Shown: positions 27,271 to 36,106, counted from the first letter of the stretch. The stretch: DNA of 64,000 bases from Corynebacterium sp. SCR221107 (GCF_027886475.1 NZ_CP115670.1:806001-870000); one strand, 5' to 3'. Numbers and translations are program-made. The notes: generated from the letters alone by a model not told the origin.

Positions 27271-28205
27271 TTCGCGTCACGACAATCAGCCGGCCTCATC
27301 GGTTGACTGGGGCTATGCGACAAGAGTGTAAGTTTTCCCGCTTTTCGGTCTTGACCTTCTGGTTTGATATGCAAGATTCTTCTCGGAGATTGTGAATCGT
27401 CCTTTTGCCCCCGACTACAGCATGTGCCGTGAAGTGAATGTGAACGGCAACGCTCCGTACGTCAGCTAGTCCGGGCCGATGGGCGCAGTCAAGCAACTCC
27501 GTGCGCGCGACGCAATCGCGACAGTGGGGCTGGATGAAGGCGGCGATCAATGACTTTGACCCCCAAGGTCCTGTTGGCTTCCAGCTTTGCCGTCAGTATG
27601 GATTGACGCCGCGTTGGATAGTTGGCGGTCTCCCGAACTGAACTCAAGTCTTCACGTGCGGTGAGACGAGGACAGGTCCCGAGTCATATGACTTAAGAGT
27701 GCTAACGCTTCGCAACTCGGCCCATGATGTGGTGGTGAAACAACGATCGTCTTAGACACCGTTCACCGTCGAACGGTAAAGGGACCGCCCTCGGGTTCGC
27801 CGAAGATAATGACATGGAGTGCTCGTTGCGGGGCTTTTTCGGTCTCGTGTGTAAGCGCCATGGTCTAAGCCCGCCGTCGTGCCCACTTCCGAGGCGACAG
27901 TGCGGGAGCGGGAGTAGCGAGTCTAGTGCGTGTAGGTGGTGTGCTGTGCTGGTACTGGTGGGCAGCCCGTGGGGTCCTGGGGGAGGGGTGCCCGCGGCGA
28001 ATAAGAAGGCCTCGGGGACGGTGGGTGCTGCAGGGCGTCGGTGAGCAAATAGGGCTGGAACATGTGGCGGCAAACGGACCGTGCCGTGGTACGGCGTGTG
28101 GTAAGGGATCGAGAGTAAAGCCGTGAGCAAGGCGGGCTTTCCGATCGGGTGAAAACGACGCGTCAGGCGACAATTTAGTTCAGAATTATTGCAGTAAAAT
28201 TTGGT
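27271..28205. other. Gene-poor stretch of unknown content
   Basis: Open frames here are short, lack ribosome sites and match nothing I recognise. A hairpin ACCGTT/AACGGT lies at about 27759-27778. A near copy of the dispersed word (CGTCGGTGAGC) is near 28038. The stretch may be decayed mobile DNA between tRNA-Ala and the transcarboxylase operon. Confidence 0.45.
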
Positions 28206-28206
28206 C

Positions 28207-28276
28207 GGAGACAAAAGTCACAGTGGTCAGACAATAGTGTCGATGTGAGGACAAAATCGCCTTGTGCAGGCAAAAC
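28207..28276 (+). promoter_or_regulatory. Four phased ACAAAA boxes upstream of the transcarboxylase operon
   Basis: Boxes GAGACAAAA, CAGACAATA, GAGGACAAAA and CAGGCAAAAC occur with their ACAAAA-like cores at 28211, 28231, 28251 and 28270, spaced 20 bases (two helical turns) apart. They lie 100-170 bases before the start of the 5S gene and look like a side-by-side regulator site. Confidence 0.55.
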
Positions 28277-28365
28277 GGAATTGTTGTTTGATGTTGGATT
28301 ATGTTGCTTTTGTGATGTGACTTTTGCCAAATGCTTTTGGTTCTGCAAACGGCCAAAAATACGCC

Positions 28366-28381
28366 TACATTGTGGGGTATG
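28366..28381 (+). promoter_or_regulatory. Probable leaderless start of the transcarboxylase operon
   Basis: TACATT (28366-28371) sits eight bases ahead of the ATG at 28379. There is no spaced Shine-Dalgarno sequence, so transcription probably begins at or beside the start codon. Confidence 0.45.
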
Positions 28382-29860
28382 AGCCAAAGAACAATCGGAG
28401 TGACTGAGGTCGCATTGCGCGATGCGCACCAGAGCTTGTTTGCAACCCGCATGGCCATGGAAGACATGGTCGCAGCATGCGAAGATATTGATCAGGCTGG
28501 GTACTGGTCCGTCGAGTGCTGGGGTGGCGCCACTTTTGATGCCTGCATCCGCTTCCTCAATGAAGATCCCTGGGAGCGTCTGCGCACGTTCCGTAAGCTG
28601 ATGCCTAACTCTCGTCTGCAGATGCTGCTGCGTGGTCAGAACCTGCTCGGCTACCGCCACTATGAGGACATGGTCGTCGACAAGTTCGTCGAAAAGAGCA
28701 AGGAAAACGGCATGGACGTCTTCCGCGTTTTCGACGCTCTCAATGACCCGCGCAACCTCGAGCACGCCATGCAGGCCGTCAAGAAGGTCGACGGCCACGC
28801 ACAGGGCACCATCTGCTACACCGTCTCCCCGCTGCATGACACGGAAGGCTACATCAAGCTTGCCGGCCAGCTGCTGGACATGGGCGCTGACTCCATCGCG
28901 CTCAAGGACATGGCCGCACTGCTCAAGCCGCAGGCCGCCTATAACATCGTCAAGGGCATCAAGGAAACCTACGGCGAGGACACCCAGATCAACGTCCACT
29001 GCCACTCCACCACCGGCGTCACCATGGTCACGCTGCTCAAGGCCATCGAGGCCGGCGCGGACGTCGTTGACACCGCCATCTCCTCCCTGTCCCTTGGACC
29101 TGGCCACAACCCAACCGAGTCCTTCGTCGAGCTGCTCGAGGGCATGGATTACACCACCGACCTGGACATGGATCGCCTCATCAAGATCCGCGACCACTTC
29201 AAGACCATTCGCCCGAAGTACAAGGAATTCGAGTCGAAGACGCTGGTAGACACCAACATCTTCCTGTCCCAGATCCCGGGCGGCATGCTCTCGAACATGG
29301 AGTCTCAGCTCACCGCACAGGGCGCTGGTGACCGCATCGATGAGGTTATGGCTGAGGTTCCGCGCGTGCGCAAGGATGCAGGCTACCCTCCGCTGGTGAC
29401 TCCTTCCTCCCAGATCGTGGGCACCCAGGCCGTGTTCAACGTCCTCATGGGCCGCTACAAGGTCATGACCGCCGAGTTCGCTGACCTTATGCTCGGCTAC
29501 TACGGCGAGTGCATCGGCGAGCGCAACCCAGAGCTCATTAAGCAGGCTGAGGCACAGACCAAGAAGGAGCAGATCACCGTCCGCCCAGCCGACCTGCTCG
29601 AACCAGAGTGGGATAACCTGGTCGACCAAGCCAAGGCGCTAGAGGGCTTCAACGGCACCGACGAGGATGTGCTCATCAACGCACTGTTCCCGGGTGTTGC
29701 CCCAGGCTTCTTCAAGACCCGCCCGGAGGGCCCGAAGAACGTGGGCAAGGATCCAGCGCTGATCAAGAAGCGCGAGAACGAGGCCGTTCTCGAGCCGATT
29801 ACCTACAAGGTCACCGTCGGTGGCCGCACCCAGACCGTCCACGTCGAACCGGCTGAGTAA
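28379..29860 (+). CDS. Methylmalonyl-CoA carboxyltransferase (transcarboxylase) 5S subunit
   Basis: A 493-residue subunit that moves the carboxyl group from carboxybiotin to pyruvate, forming oxaloacetate. From memory it is very close to the Propionibacterium freudenreichii 5S protein along its length (RDAHQSL, YWSVECWGGAT, DPWERLRTFRKLMPN). The metal ligands are all present: Asp15, the carbamylated Lys176 (IALKDMA), His207 and His209 (VHCHSTT), each offset by eight from the known positions. The C-terminal part carries the post-TIM-barrel domain. The start at 28379 (MSQRTIGVTEVALRDAH) is favoured over an upstream ATG because of homology and the -10-like TACATT. It is first in a four-gene operon, 16 bases before the 12S gene. 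Confidence 0.96.
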   Translation: MSQRTIGVTEVALRDAHQSLFATRMAMEDMVAACEDIDQAGYWSVECWGGATFDACIRFLNEDPWERLRTFRKLMPNSRLQMLLRGQNLLGYRHYEDMVVDKFVEKSKENGMDVFRVFDALNDPRNLEHAMQAVKKVDGHAQGTICYTVSPLHDTEGYIKLAGQLLDMGADSIALKDMAALLKPQAAYNIVKGIKETYGEDTQINVHCHSTTGVTMVTLLKAIEAGADVVDTAISSLSLGPGHNPTESFVELLEGMDYTTDLDMDRLIKIRDHFKTIRPKYKEFESKTLVDTNIFLSQIPGGMLSNMESQLTAQGAGDRIDEVMAEVPRVRKDAGYPPLVTPSSQIVGTQAVFNVLMGRYKVMTAEFADLMLGYYGECIGERNPELIKQAEAQTKKEQITVRPADLLEPEWDNLVDQAKALEGFNGTDEDVLINALFPGVAPGFFKTRPEGPKNVGKDPALIKKRENEAVLEPITYKVTVGGRTQTVHVEPAE

Positions 29861-29876
29861 AGGAGTTTGAAGAACA

Positions 29877-31433
29877 ATGGCTGAAGAAAAGTCAATGGCC
29901 GAGCGCCTCGAACAGCTGGCCAAGGCCCGCGAAGAGGTCAAGCTCGGTGGCGGCGCCGACAAGATCGAGAAGCAGCACGCCAAGGGCAAGCTCACCGCCC
30001 GCGAGCGCATCGATGCCTTTGTGGACGAGGGAACCTTCCACGAGACCGGCATGTTCGCCAAGCACCGCACCACCCACTTCGGCATGGATAAGGCAGTCGC
30101 CCCAGCCGACGGCGTGGTCACCGGCACCGGCGCCGTCTTCGGACGCCCGCTGCACATCGCCTCCCAGGACTTCACCGTCATGGGCGGCTCGGCTGGTGAA
30201 ACCCAGTCCAACAAGGTTGCCGCCATGATGAAGGCATCCGCTACCACCGGCACGCCGTTCGTGTTCATCAACGACTCCGGCGGAGCCCGCGTCCAAGAGG
30301 GCATCGACTCCCTGTCCGGCTACGGCAAGGTGTTCTACCAGAACGTTTTGCTTTCCGGCCTGGTCCCACAGATCTCGATCATCGCCGGCCCCTGCGCCGG
30401 TGGCGCTGCCTACTCGCCGGCACTGACCGACTTCATCATCCAGACCCGCAAGGCCAACATGTTCATCACCGGCCCGGGCGTGATCAAGTCCGTGACCGGC
30501 GAAGAGGTTACCGCTGACGCACTCGGTGGCCCCGATGCCCACATGACCAAGGCTGGCAACATCCACTTCGTTGCCGACGACGACGAGCAGGCCATCCTCA
30601 TCGCCCAGAAGCTGTTGAGCTTCCTGCCGCAGAACAACACCGAAGAGCCGCCGGTGGTGGACCCGGATCCGATCGTGGAGCCGGACGAGTCCCTGCGCGA
30701 CATCGTCCCGGTGGAGGGCAAGAAGGGCTACGACGTACGCGAGATCATCGCCCGCGTGGTCGACCGTGGCGACTTCCTCGAGGTCAAGGCGGGCTTCGCC
30801 CCGAACATCGTGGTGGGCTTCGGCCGCATCGTTGGCCGCACCGTCGGCGTCATCGCCAACCAGCCCAACGTCATGTCCGGTGTGCTGGACATCAACTCCT
30901 CCGACAAGGGCTCCGAGTTCATCCGCTTCTGCAACGCCTTTAACATACCGCTGGTCACCTTCGTCGACGTCCCCGGCTTCATGCCTGGTGTCGCCCAGGA
31001 GCACGGCGGCATCATCCGGCACGGCGCCAAGATGCTGTACGCCTACTCCGCAGCCACCGTCCCGAAGATCACCATCGAGCTGCGCAAGTCCTACGGCGGC
31101 GCACACCTGGCCATGTGCTCCAAGGACCTGGGTGCAGACCGCGTGTTCGCGTGGCCAACCGCCGAGATCGCCGTGATGGGCGCCGAGGGTGCCGTCAACG
31201 TGGTCTTCCGCAAGGAAATCGAGGCGGCCGAGGACAAGGCAGCCAAGCGTGAGGAGCTCATCCAGCTCTACAAGGACACCTTCTCCACTCCGTTCATGGC
31301 AGCCTCCCGCGGACTGGTCGACGACATCATCGACCCGGCCGAGACCCGCCTGCACATCGCGGATGCCCTTGAGGTGCTTACCAACAAGCGCGAGACCCGC
31401 CCTGCTAAGAAGCACGGCCTGGGTCCGGTGTAA
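29877..31433 (+). CDS. Methylmalonyl-CoA carboxyltransferase 12S subunit
   Basis: A 518-residue carboxyltransferase of the crotonase-like PccB/MmdA fold that takes CO2 from methylmalonyl-CoA onto biotin, releasing propionyl-CoA. It forms a hexameric core with the 5S and 1.3S subunits. Typical blocks are KGKLTARERIDAFVDEGTF, FINDSGGARVQEGIDSL, GPCAGGAAYSPALTDF (first oxyanion region) and FVDVPGFMPGVAQEHGGIIRHGAKML with YGGAHLAM (second half). The start codon follows AAAGGAG. Alone it could also be a propionyl-CoA carboxylase beta chain. The neighbouring 5S gene and small biotin protein make transcarboxylase the better reading. Confidence 0.94.
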   Translation: MAEEKSMAERLEQLAKAREEVKLGGGADKIEKQHAKGKLTARERIDAFVDEGTFHETGMFAKHRTTHFGMDKAVAPADGVVTGTGAVFGRPLHIASQDFTVMGGSAGETQSNKVAAMMKASATTGTPFVFINDSGGARVQEGIDSLSGYGKVFYQNVLLSGLVPQISIIAGPCAGGAAYSPALTDFIIQTRKANMFITGPGVIKSVTGEEVTADALGGPDAHMTKAGNIHFVADDDEQAILIAQKLLSFLPQNNTEEPPVVDPDPIVEPDESLRDIVPVEGKKGYDVREIIARVVDRGDFLEVKAGFAPNIVVGFGRIVGRTVGVIANQPNVMSGVLDINSSDKGSEFIRFCNAFNIPLVTFVDVPGFMPGVAQEHGGIIRHGAKMLYAYSAATVPKITIELRKSYGGAHLAMCSKDLGADRVFAWPTAEIAVMGAEGAVNVVFRKEIEAAEDKAAKREELIQLYKDTFSTPFMAASRGLVDDIIDPAETRLHIADALEVLTNKRETRPAKKHGLGPV

Positions 31434-31447
31434 AGATCGGAATCGTC

Positions 31448-31711
31448 ATGAGTGAACCAAACAATGAGGAGCTGCTCGCGCTCGTCGAGAATCTGACCAA
31501 GCGCCTCGACGCCGCCGAGTCCGAGATCGCCGAGCTGCGCCGTCGTTCGGACGCCTCCATCCCGGAGGACGTCATCATCGCCATCTCCGCTGCTGTCTCT
31601 GCCTTCCTGGGTAACCGGGGTCGGGTCAAGGCCGTGAAGTTTGCACGCCACCGCACCTGGGCTGCGCAGGGACGCCAAGAGGTTCAGCACCACATTCCAA
31701 GCCAGTTGTAG
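31448..31711 (+). CDS. Small accessory subunit of the transcarboxylase operon
   Basis: An 87-residue protein with an N-terminal coiled-coil-like stretch (NNEELLALVENLTKRLDAAESEIAELRRR) and a C-terminal block, IPEDVIIAISAAVSAFLGNRGRVKAVKFARHRTWAAQGRQEVQHH. A similar small protein sits between 12S and 1.3S in propionibacterial transcarboxylase operons and is sometimes likened to decarboxylase gamma/epsilon chains. Here the gene lies 14 bases after 12S and 26 bases before the biotin subunit. Its role is probably structural; it has no visible catalytic motif. Confidence 0.8.
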   Translation: MSEPNNEELLALVENLTKRLDAAESEIAELRRRSDASIPEDVIIAISAAVSAFLGNRGRVKAVKFARHRTWAAQGRQEVQHHIPSQL

Positions 31712-31737
31712 GCACTTTCAAGTAAGGGTTAAACAGT

Positions 31738-32100
31738 ATGAAACTCAACGTGACAGTAAATGGCATTGCCTACTCTGTCGAGGTAGAGGTCGAGGAGGAG
31801 CAGCGTCAGCTGGGCCCCATCGTCTTCGGTGGCGCAGCAGCGCAGACGCACTCCGAGCCCGCAACCGCATCCGTGCAGGGTGTCTCCGCTAACGCGGTCG
31901 TCGCCCCGCTGGCCGGTTCCGTGTTCAAGATCCTCGTCAACGAAGGCGACGAGATCGAGGCGGGTCAGGTCCTGCTCATTCTCGAGGCCATGAAGATGGA
32001 AACCGAGATCACCGCACCGAGCGCCGGTGTGGTCGGACAGATCCGCGTCGAGGTCGGCGAGTCCGTCCAGGGTGGCCAGGCTCTGATCGTCATCGATTAG
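31738..32100 (+). CDS. Methylmalonyl-CoA carboxyltransferase 1.3S biotin carrier subunit
   Basis: A 120-residue biotin carrier. The N-terminal tail ([21 protein letters not shown]) docks onto the 12S and 5S subunits in the known enzyme. An Ala/Gln-rich linker follows, then a lipoyl-type barrel with the biotinylation motif EAMKMETEI, biotin-accepting Lys86, 35 residues from the end as expected. It shuttles the carboxyl group between 12S and 5S. It is the last gene of the operon, followed by a strong terminator. Confidence 0.95.
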   Translation: MKLNVTVNGIAYSVEVEVEEEQRQLGPIVFGGAAAQTHSEPATASVQGVSANAVVAPLAGSVFKILVNEGDEIEAGQVLLILEAMKMETEITAPSAGVVGQIRVEVGESVQGGQALIVID

Positions 32101-32127
32101 GCAGTGCAACATACGGCCTGACGCAAT

Positions 32128-32160
32128 AAGAAATGCCCCGCTTCATGCGGGGCATTTCTT
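32128..32160. terminator. Strong bidirectional terminator after the transcarboxylase operon
   Basis: A perfect 14-bp stem runs from 32128-32141 to 32147-32160 around the loop TTCAT. It has A-rich and T-rich feet (AAGAA/TTCTT), so it can work on both strands between the convergent transcarboxylase and acyl-CoA dehydrogenase operons. Confidence 0.9.
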
Positions 32161-32172
32161 AGCTTTCGGGGA

Positions 32173-32207
32173 GGACGTCGGCAAGCACGCGGTGCCCGCC
32201 GACGTCC
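32173..32207. terminator. Second hairpin, containing a CGTCGGNAAGC word
   Basis: GGACGTCGGC (32173-32182) pairs with GCCGACGTCC (32198-32207), and AGCTT/AAGCT at 32161-32165 and 32211-32215 may extend it. The left arm contains the perfect word CGTCGGCAAGC (32176-32186). It lies just after the reverse operon stop at 32220, the usual terminator position, but has no U-run. Confidence 0.6.
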
Positions 32208-32219
32208 TAGAAGCTGGAT

Positions 32220-34319
32220 CTAGTAGCGCGGGCCTTCGACGCCAGCCTGGTTGAGCATTGGGACGTTCCAGATGGCCTCGGGGACACCGAAGGCGTCGAC
32301 GAGAACCTCAGCCCACGGCGCGAGGGAGTCCACGAGGTCGCGCTGGGCAGCACGGGCGATGCGTACTCGGCTGGAAGGAAGCACGTTGTGCTCCTCGAAC
32401 CAACCGGCGTCCTCGATGATGGTCGACAATGCGTAGAGGTTGCGGACCTGCTCCAGCACCTTGCGGGCGGAGGAGTCCTTGGGCAGCTTGCCTTCTGCCT
32501 CGACGAGCGCCTGCAGAGCCAAGGACTCCATGCGCGCCCAGCCGGCGGCGATGAGGTGATCTTGCGCCTTGTCTACCTCGATGGCGGCCTCGTCGAACTC
32601 CAGCTTGCGAGCATCGCGCATCCGGCCAGCCAGGGACTTGAGGATGGACTGGGAGCGCTGCTCCAGGAGATCGACCTGGTAGCCGGGGTCGAAGAGGGAA
32701 TTCTCGGCATTGCGGCGAGCGGCATCGAGGGCTGCCTGCACCGTCTTGTGCAAGCCGGAGCGGCGACGAACCAGGTCGGACACCTCGTCGAAACCGTACT
32801 TGACCATGTCCAGAGTGGACAGGTCACCCATGTCGCGGGCGTAGGCGGTGAGCATTTCCTTGCCCACCATCTGGATGAGGACGGTGTTATCGCCCTCGAA
32901 GGTGGTGAACACGTCAGAGTCTGCCTTGAAGGTGGTCAGCAGGTTCTCAGACATGTAGCCTGCGCCGCCGCAGGCCTCGCGGCATTCCTGGATGGTGCGG
33001 GTGGCGTGGCGGGTAGAGATGGCCTTTAGTCCCGCCGCCCAGCTCTCCAGCTCGCGGGAGGCAATCAGCTGCTCCTCGGTGGGGTTGGAAAGGTCGAGCA
33101 CGCCCTCGGCGATCTGGCGCTGCTGTTCATACAGTCGTGCGGTGACCTCGTTTTGCAGGAGCATCAGCGCGTAGGTCTTGGACAGCGGCACCAGCAGGCG
33201 CAGGCGGTGCGAGCGGTGCTCGATGAGGCGCTTCTCCGGTTCGTTGCCGCCGGGGGAGAACTGGCGACGCTGGGTCGCGTAGTGCAGGGCAATCGCCAGC
33301 GAAGAACGGGTTGCCGCATTGGCGGCACCGCCGACGGCGATGCGACCACGGATCAGTGTGGACAACATGGTGAAGAAGCGGCGGTTCTTCGACTCGATGG
33401 GGGAGGTGTAGTTTCCGGCCTCGTCCACATCGCCGAAGCGGTTGAGGAGGTTCTCACGCGGGACGCGCACGTTGTCGAACAGGAGCGTGCCGTTGTCAAC
33501 GCCGAGCAGGCCGCCCTTGTGGCCGTGGTCGCCGATGGTGACACCAGGAAGCGGGTTGAGATCCTCATCGCGGATCGGAACGATCAGGCAGTGCACGCCG
33601 TGGGACTCCTCCACGCCCGGGGTGTATAGCTGCGCGAACACAGCGGCAATGCGACCGTGGCGGGCGGCGTTGCCCAGGTAGACCTTCTTTGCCGAAGGCG
33701 TGGGGCTGTTGATGATAAATTCCTGGGTTTCCGGATCGTAGGTCGCGGTGGTTTGCAGCTGGGCAACATTCGAGCCGTGGCCGATCTCGGTCATGGCGTA
33801 GACGCCGAGCAACTCCAGATCCATGGTGGGCTTGATGTAGTGGCGGTGACGCTCGGTGCCAAGGTTATCGATGGCGCCGCCCCACAGGCCCCACTGGACG
33901 CCGGCCTTGACCATGGCGGAAAGGTCGGCATGGCCTAGGGTCTCGAGGCCGATGATGGCGCGGTCGGCCTTGCCAGAGCCACCGTTGGCGCGGGAGAAGG
34001 AATCGTAGGCGTAGCCGGCGTCGCGGAAGCGCTCGAGAACGGGCAGGATATCGTCGCGGATCTCATCGAGAGTGCCATCGATCTTCGGCAGGAAGAAAGG
34101 ATCGTTAAGTAGCTCACGGATATCCTCGCGCAGCTCGCCGAACTGCCCGTCGAGAATCATGCGCAGGTCATCGACTGCCTGGCGATCCGGGGTAGCAGGA
34201 AGCGGACTGGGAAGGTGTGCGTCCTTGGCAGCCGCCTTGGACGAACCCTTCGTAGCGTTCTTGACTGCGCTCTTGGCAACGGCCTTGGCGTTTTCCTGAG
34301 CCTTGGTGATGGTGGACAT
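32220..34319 (-). CDS. fadE5: Acyl-CoA dehydrogenase/oxidase, FadE5-like
   Basis: A 699-residue flavoprotein of the acyl-CoA dehydrogenase/oxidase superfamily. After a Lys/Ala-rich N-terminal tail of about 40 residues come the alpha-helical domain, the flavin-loop region (YAMTEIGHGSNVAQLQTTATYD), the beta domain (DNVRVPRENLLNRFGDV) and the C-terminal helical domain (ACGGAGYMSENLLTTFKAD; TTFEGDNTVLIQM). Members form the trans-2-enoyl-CoA in beta-oxidation. The neighbours (thiolase, then divergent FabG4-like reductase and MaoC dehydratase) match the conserved mycolata cluster around Rv0241c-Rv0244c, hence the FadE5 label. The ATG at 34319 has AAGGAGA; an upstream frame would invade the thiolase. 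Confidence 0.88.
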   Translation of the reverse strand: MSTITKAQENAKAVAKSAVKNATKGSSKAAAKDAHLPSPLPATPDRQAVDDLRMILDGQFGELREDIRELLNDPFFLPKIDGTLDEIRDDILPVLERFRDAGYAYDSFSRANGGSGKADRAIIGLETLGHADLSAMVKAGVQWGLWGGAIDNLGTERHRHYIKPTMDLELLGVYAMTEIGHGSNVAQLQTTATYDPETQEFIINSPTPSAKKVYLGNAARHGRIAAVFAQLYTPGVEESHGVHCLIVPIRDEDLNPLPGVTIGDHGHKGGLLGVDNGTLLFDNVRVPRENLLNRFGDVDEAGNYTSPIESKNRRFFTMLSTLIRGRIAVGGAANAATRSSLAIALHYATQRRQFSPGGNEPEKRLIEHRSHRLRLLVPLSKTYALMLLQNEVTARLYEQQRQIAEGVLDLSNPTEEQLIASRELESWAAGLKAISTRHATRTIQECREACGGAGYMSENLLTTFKADSDVFTTFEGDNTVLIQMVGKEMLTAYARDMGDLSTLDMVKYGFDEVSDLVRRRSGLHKTVQAALDAARRNAENSLFDPGYQVDLLEQRSQSILKSLAGRMRDARKLEFDEAAIEVDKAQDHLIAAGWARMESLALQALVEAEGKLPKDSSARKVLEQVRNLYALSTIIEDAGWFEEHNVLPSSRVRIARAAQRDLVDSLAPWAEVLVDAFGVPEAIWNVPMLNQAGVEGPRY

Positions 34320-34396
34320 TGGTGTTCTCCTTCTTGAAGTCGAAAGGATAAGAGGATGGGGTGAATAGGATGAAGTTGTCGTTGGAGAGGGGTCTG

Positions 34397-35695
34397 TTAT
34401 GCCTCGAGGATGGCAACGATGCCTTGGCCGCCTGCCGCACAAATGGAGACCAGCGTGCGCCCGCCACCGTTTTCGTGCAGCGTCTTGGCGGCCGTGGCCA
34501 GGATGCGGGCGCCCGTTGCGGCGAATGGGTGGCCAGCTGCCAGCGAGGAGCCCTTGACGTTGAGCTTGGCGGTATCGATCGGGCCGAGCGCGCCATCGAG
34601 GCCCAGCCGCTGGCGGCAGTACTCGTCGGATTCCCACGCGGCAGTAGTGGCCAGAACCTGGGAGGCAAAGGCCTCGTGGATCTCGTAGAAGTCGAAGTCC
34701 TGGAGGCTGATCCCGTTTCGTGCCAGCAGGCGAGGAACGGCGTAGGTGGGGGCCATGAGCAGACCGTCGGGACCGTGGATGTAGTCCACGGCGGCGGTCT
34801 CCGAGTCGACGAGGTAGGCCAAAGGCTCCAGCCCGTGGGAGCTGGCAAAGGCCTCGGTGCCCAGCAGTGCCACGGAGGCTCCGTCGGTGAGCGGGGTGGA
34901 GTTGCCAGCGGTCATCGTTGCCTGTGCGCCGTGGTCGATGGCGTCCTGCTTGCCAAAGACCGGCTTGAGCTTGCCCAGTGATTCGATGGTTGCGTCCGGT
35001 CGGAGGTTCGTGTCCTTGGTGACCCCGAGGAACGGAGTGATGAGGTCGGAGAAGAATCCGGCGTCATAGGCCGCAGCCAGATTGCGGTGGGAGGCAAGCG
35101 CCAACTCGTCTTGAGCCTGGCGGGTGATGCCGAACTCGCGCGCGGTGATGGCCGCGTGCTCACCCATGGATAGGCCGGTGCGGGGCTCGGAATTGGCAGG
35201 CTGTTCGGGGGCGAGCTGGCTTGGCCTGATCGAGCCAACGAGCTTGAGGCGGTCGGCGGCGGTTCGCGCGTTGGAGAGCTTGATGAGGGTGCGGCGCAGT
35301 TGATCGCCGACGGCCAAGGGGGCATCGGAGATGGTGTCGGTGCCACCGGCGATGGCCGATTCATAACGCCCTGCGGCGATGCCATCGGCGACCAGGATAG
35401 CGGCCGCCAACCCCGTGCCGCAGGCTTGCTGAACATCGATGGATGGGGTGGTAGGTGCCAGCGCGGAACCGAGTACCGATTCGCGGGTGAGGTTGAAGTC
35501 GCGCGAGTGTTTAATCACGGCACCCGCGGCGACCATGCCCAGCTCAAGATCCTGCAGTCCATAGCGGGCGACGAGGCCATCGATGGCGGCGGTGAGCATG
35601 TCCTGGTTGGAAGCGTTGGAGTATTCGCGGTTGGAACGAGCGAAGGGGATGCGGTTGCCGCCGAGAATGGCGACGCGGCGAGACGTGGTGCTCAT
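34397..35695 (-). CDS. Acetyl-CoA acetyltransferase (thiolase), FadA2-like
   Basis: A 432-residue thiolase that cleaves or forms 3-ketoacyl-CoA. The nucleophile Cys is in VQQACGTGLAAAI. The C-terminal catalytic motifs are AAGHPFAATGAR and a Cys in SICAAGGQGIV, in place of the more common CIGGGQG. Start at 35695 (MSTTSRRVAILGGNRIPFARS). It is followed after 77 bases by the acyl-CoA dehydrogenase gene and is divergent from the FabG4-like gene. It is in the position of FadA2 in the mycobacterial cluster. The promoter region holds a perfect palindrome that probably binds a fatty-acid regulator. Confidence 0.92.
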   Translation of the reverse strand: MSTTSRRVAILGGNRIPFARSNREYSNASNQDMLTAAIDGLVARYGLQDLELGMVAAGAVIKHSRDFNLTRESVLGSALAPTTPSIDVQQACGTGLAAAILVADGIAAGRYESAIAGGTDTISDAPLAVGDQLRRTLIKLSNARTAADRLKLVGSIRPSQLAPEQPANSEPRTGLSMGEHAAITAREFGITRQAQDELALASHRNLAAAYDAGFFSDLITPFLGVTKDTNLRPDATIESLGKLKPVFGKQDAIDHGAQATMTAGNSTPLTDGASVALLGTEAFASSHGLEPLAYLVDSETAAVDYIHGPDGLLMAPTYAVPRLLARNGISLQDFDFYEIHEAFASQVLATTAAWESDEYCRQRLGLDGALGPIDTAKLNVKGSSLAAGHPFAATGARILATAAKTLHENGGGRTLVSICAAGGQGIVAILEA

Positions 35696-35728
35696 CGGAA
35701 CTCCTTTTGTTGAGGAAAGTAATATGGC

Positions 35729-35800
35729 GTAAATCACGTTGTCTTGATAATGTATCCTACATCACGTACCAAGATGATGTACATCACCTTAACCTAGGTT
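35729..35800. promoter_or_regulatory. Operator region between the divergent lipid operons
   Basis: A perfect 12-bp palindrome TGATGTACATCA lies at 35775-35786, and related half-sites ACATCACGTA (near 35758) and AAATCACGTT (near 35732) lie closer to the thiolase start. A second palindrome AACCTAGGTT is at 35791-35800. This arrangement fits a TetR- or GntR-type lipid regulator. From 35801 to 36106 there is no gene, only the leader of the forward operon. Confidence 0.6.
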
Positions 35801-36106
35801 GTTAGAAAGGTTAAAGGGCGAAAGTGAACAAGAAGTCTCGAAATTGTAGTTGAGCTGGGAAAATAGATAGGACAATAAGGGTCACCGAAGGGTATTTTTC
35901 GCCGCAACTGCACAAACAAACGGTCTGAAAACTGCACTCCCGGTGCAAGGAAATGACGCCAATGCGTCCTTTTTAAGTACCGGGACAGGCCCCGCCCACG
36001 GGTCTGTGAAGCTTCAGATTCGCAACTTCTCCACCCACAAAAACCACATAAATTTCTCGCACCCTCCCGCAAACGGGGAAGGGACATGAAGAAAGGACGG
36101 GCCATC

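Noticed and set aside
28175..29629. Long reverse frame (484 codons) opposite the 5S gene
   Set aside because: It mirrors a strongly conserved forward gene with biased codons; its product is Val/His/Gly-rich and resembles no family.
29892..31415. Reverse frame of 507 codons opposite the 12S gene
   Set aside because: Antisense shadow of a GC-rich coding sequence; no ribosome site or motif.
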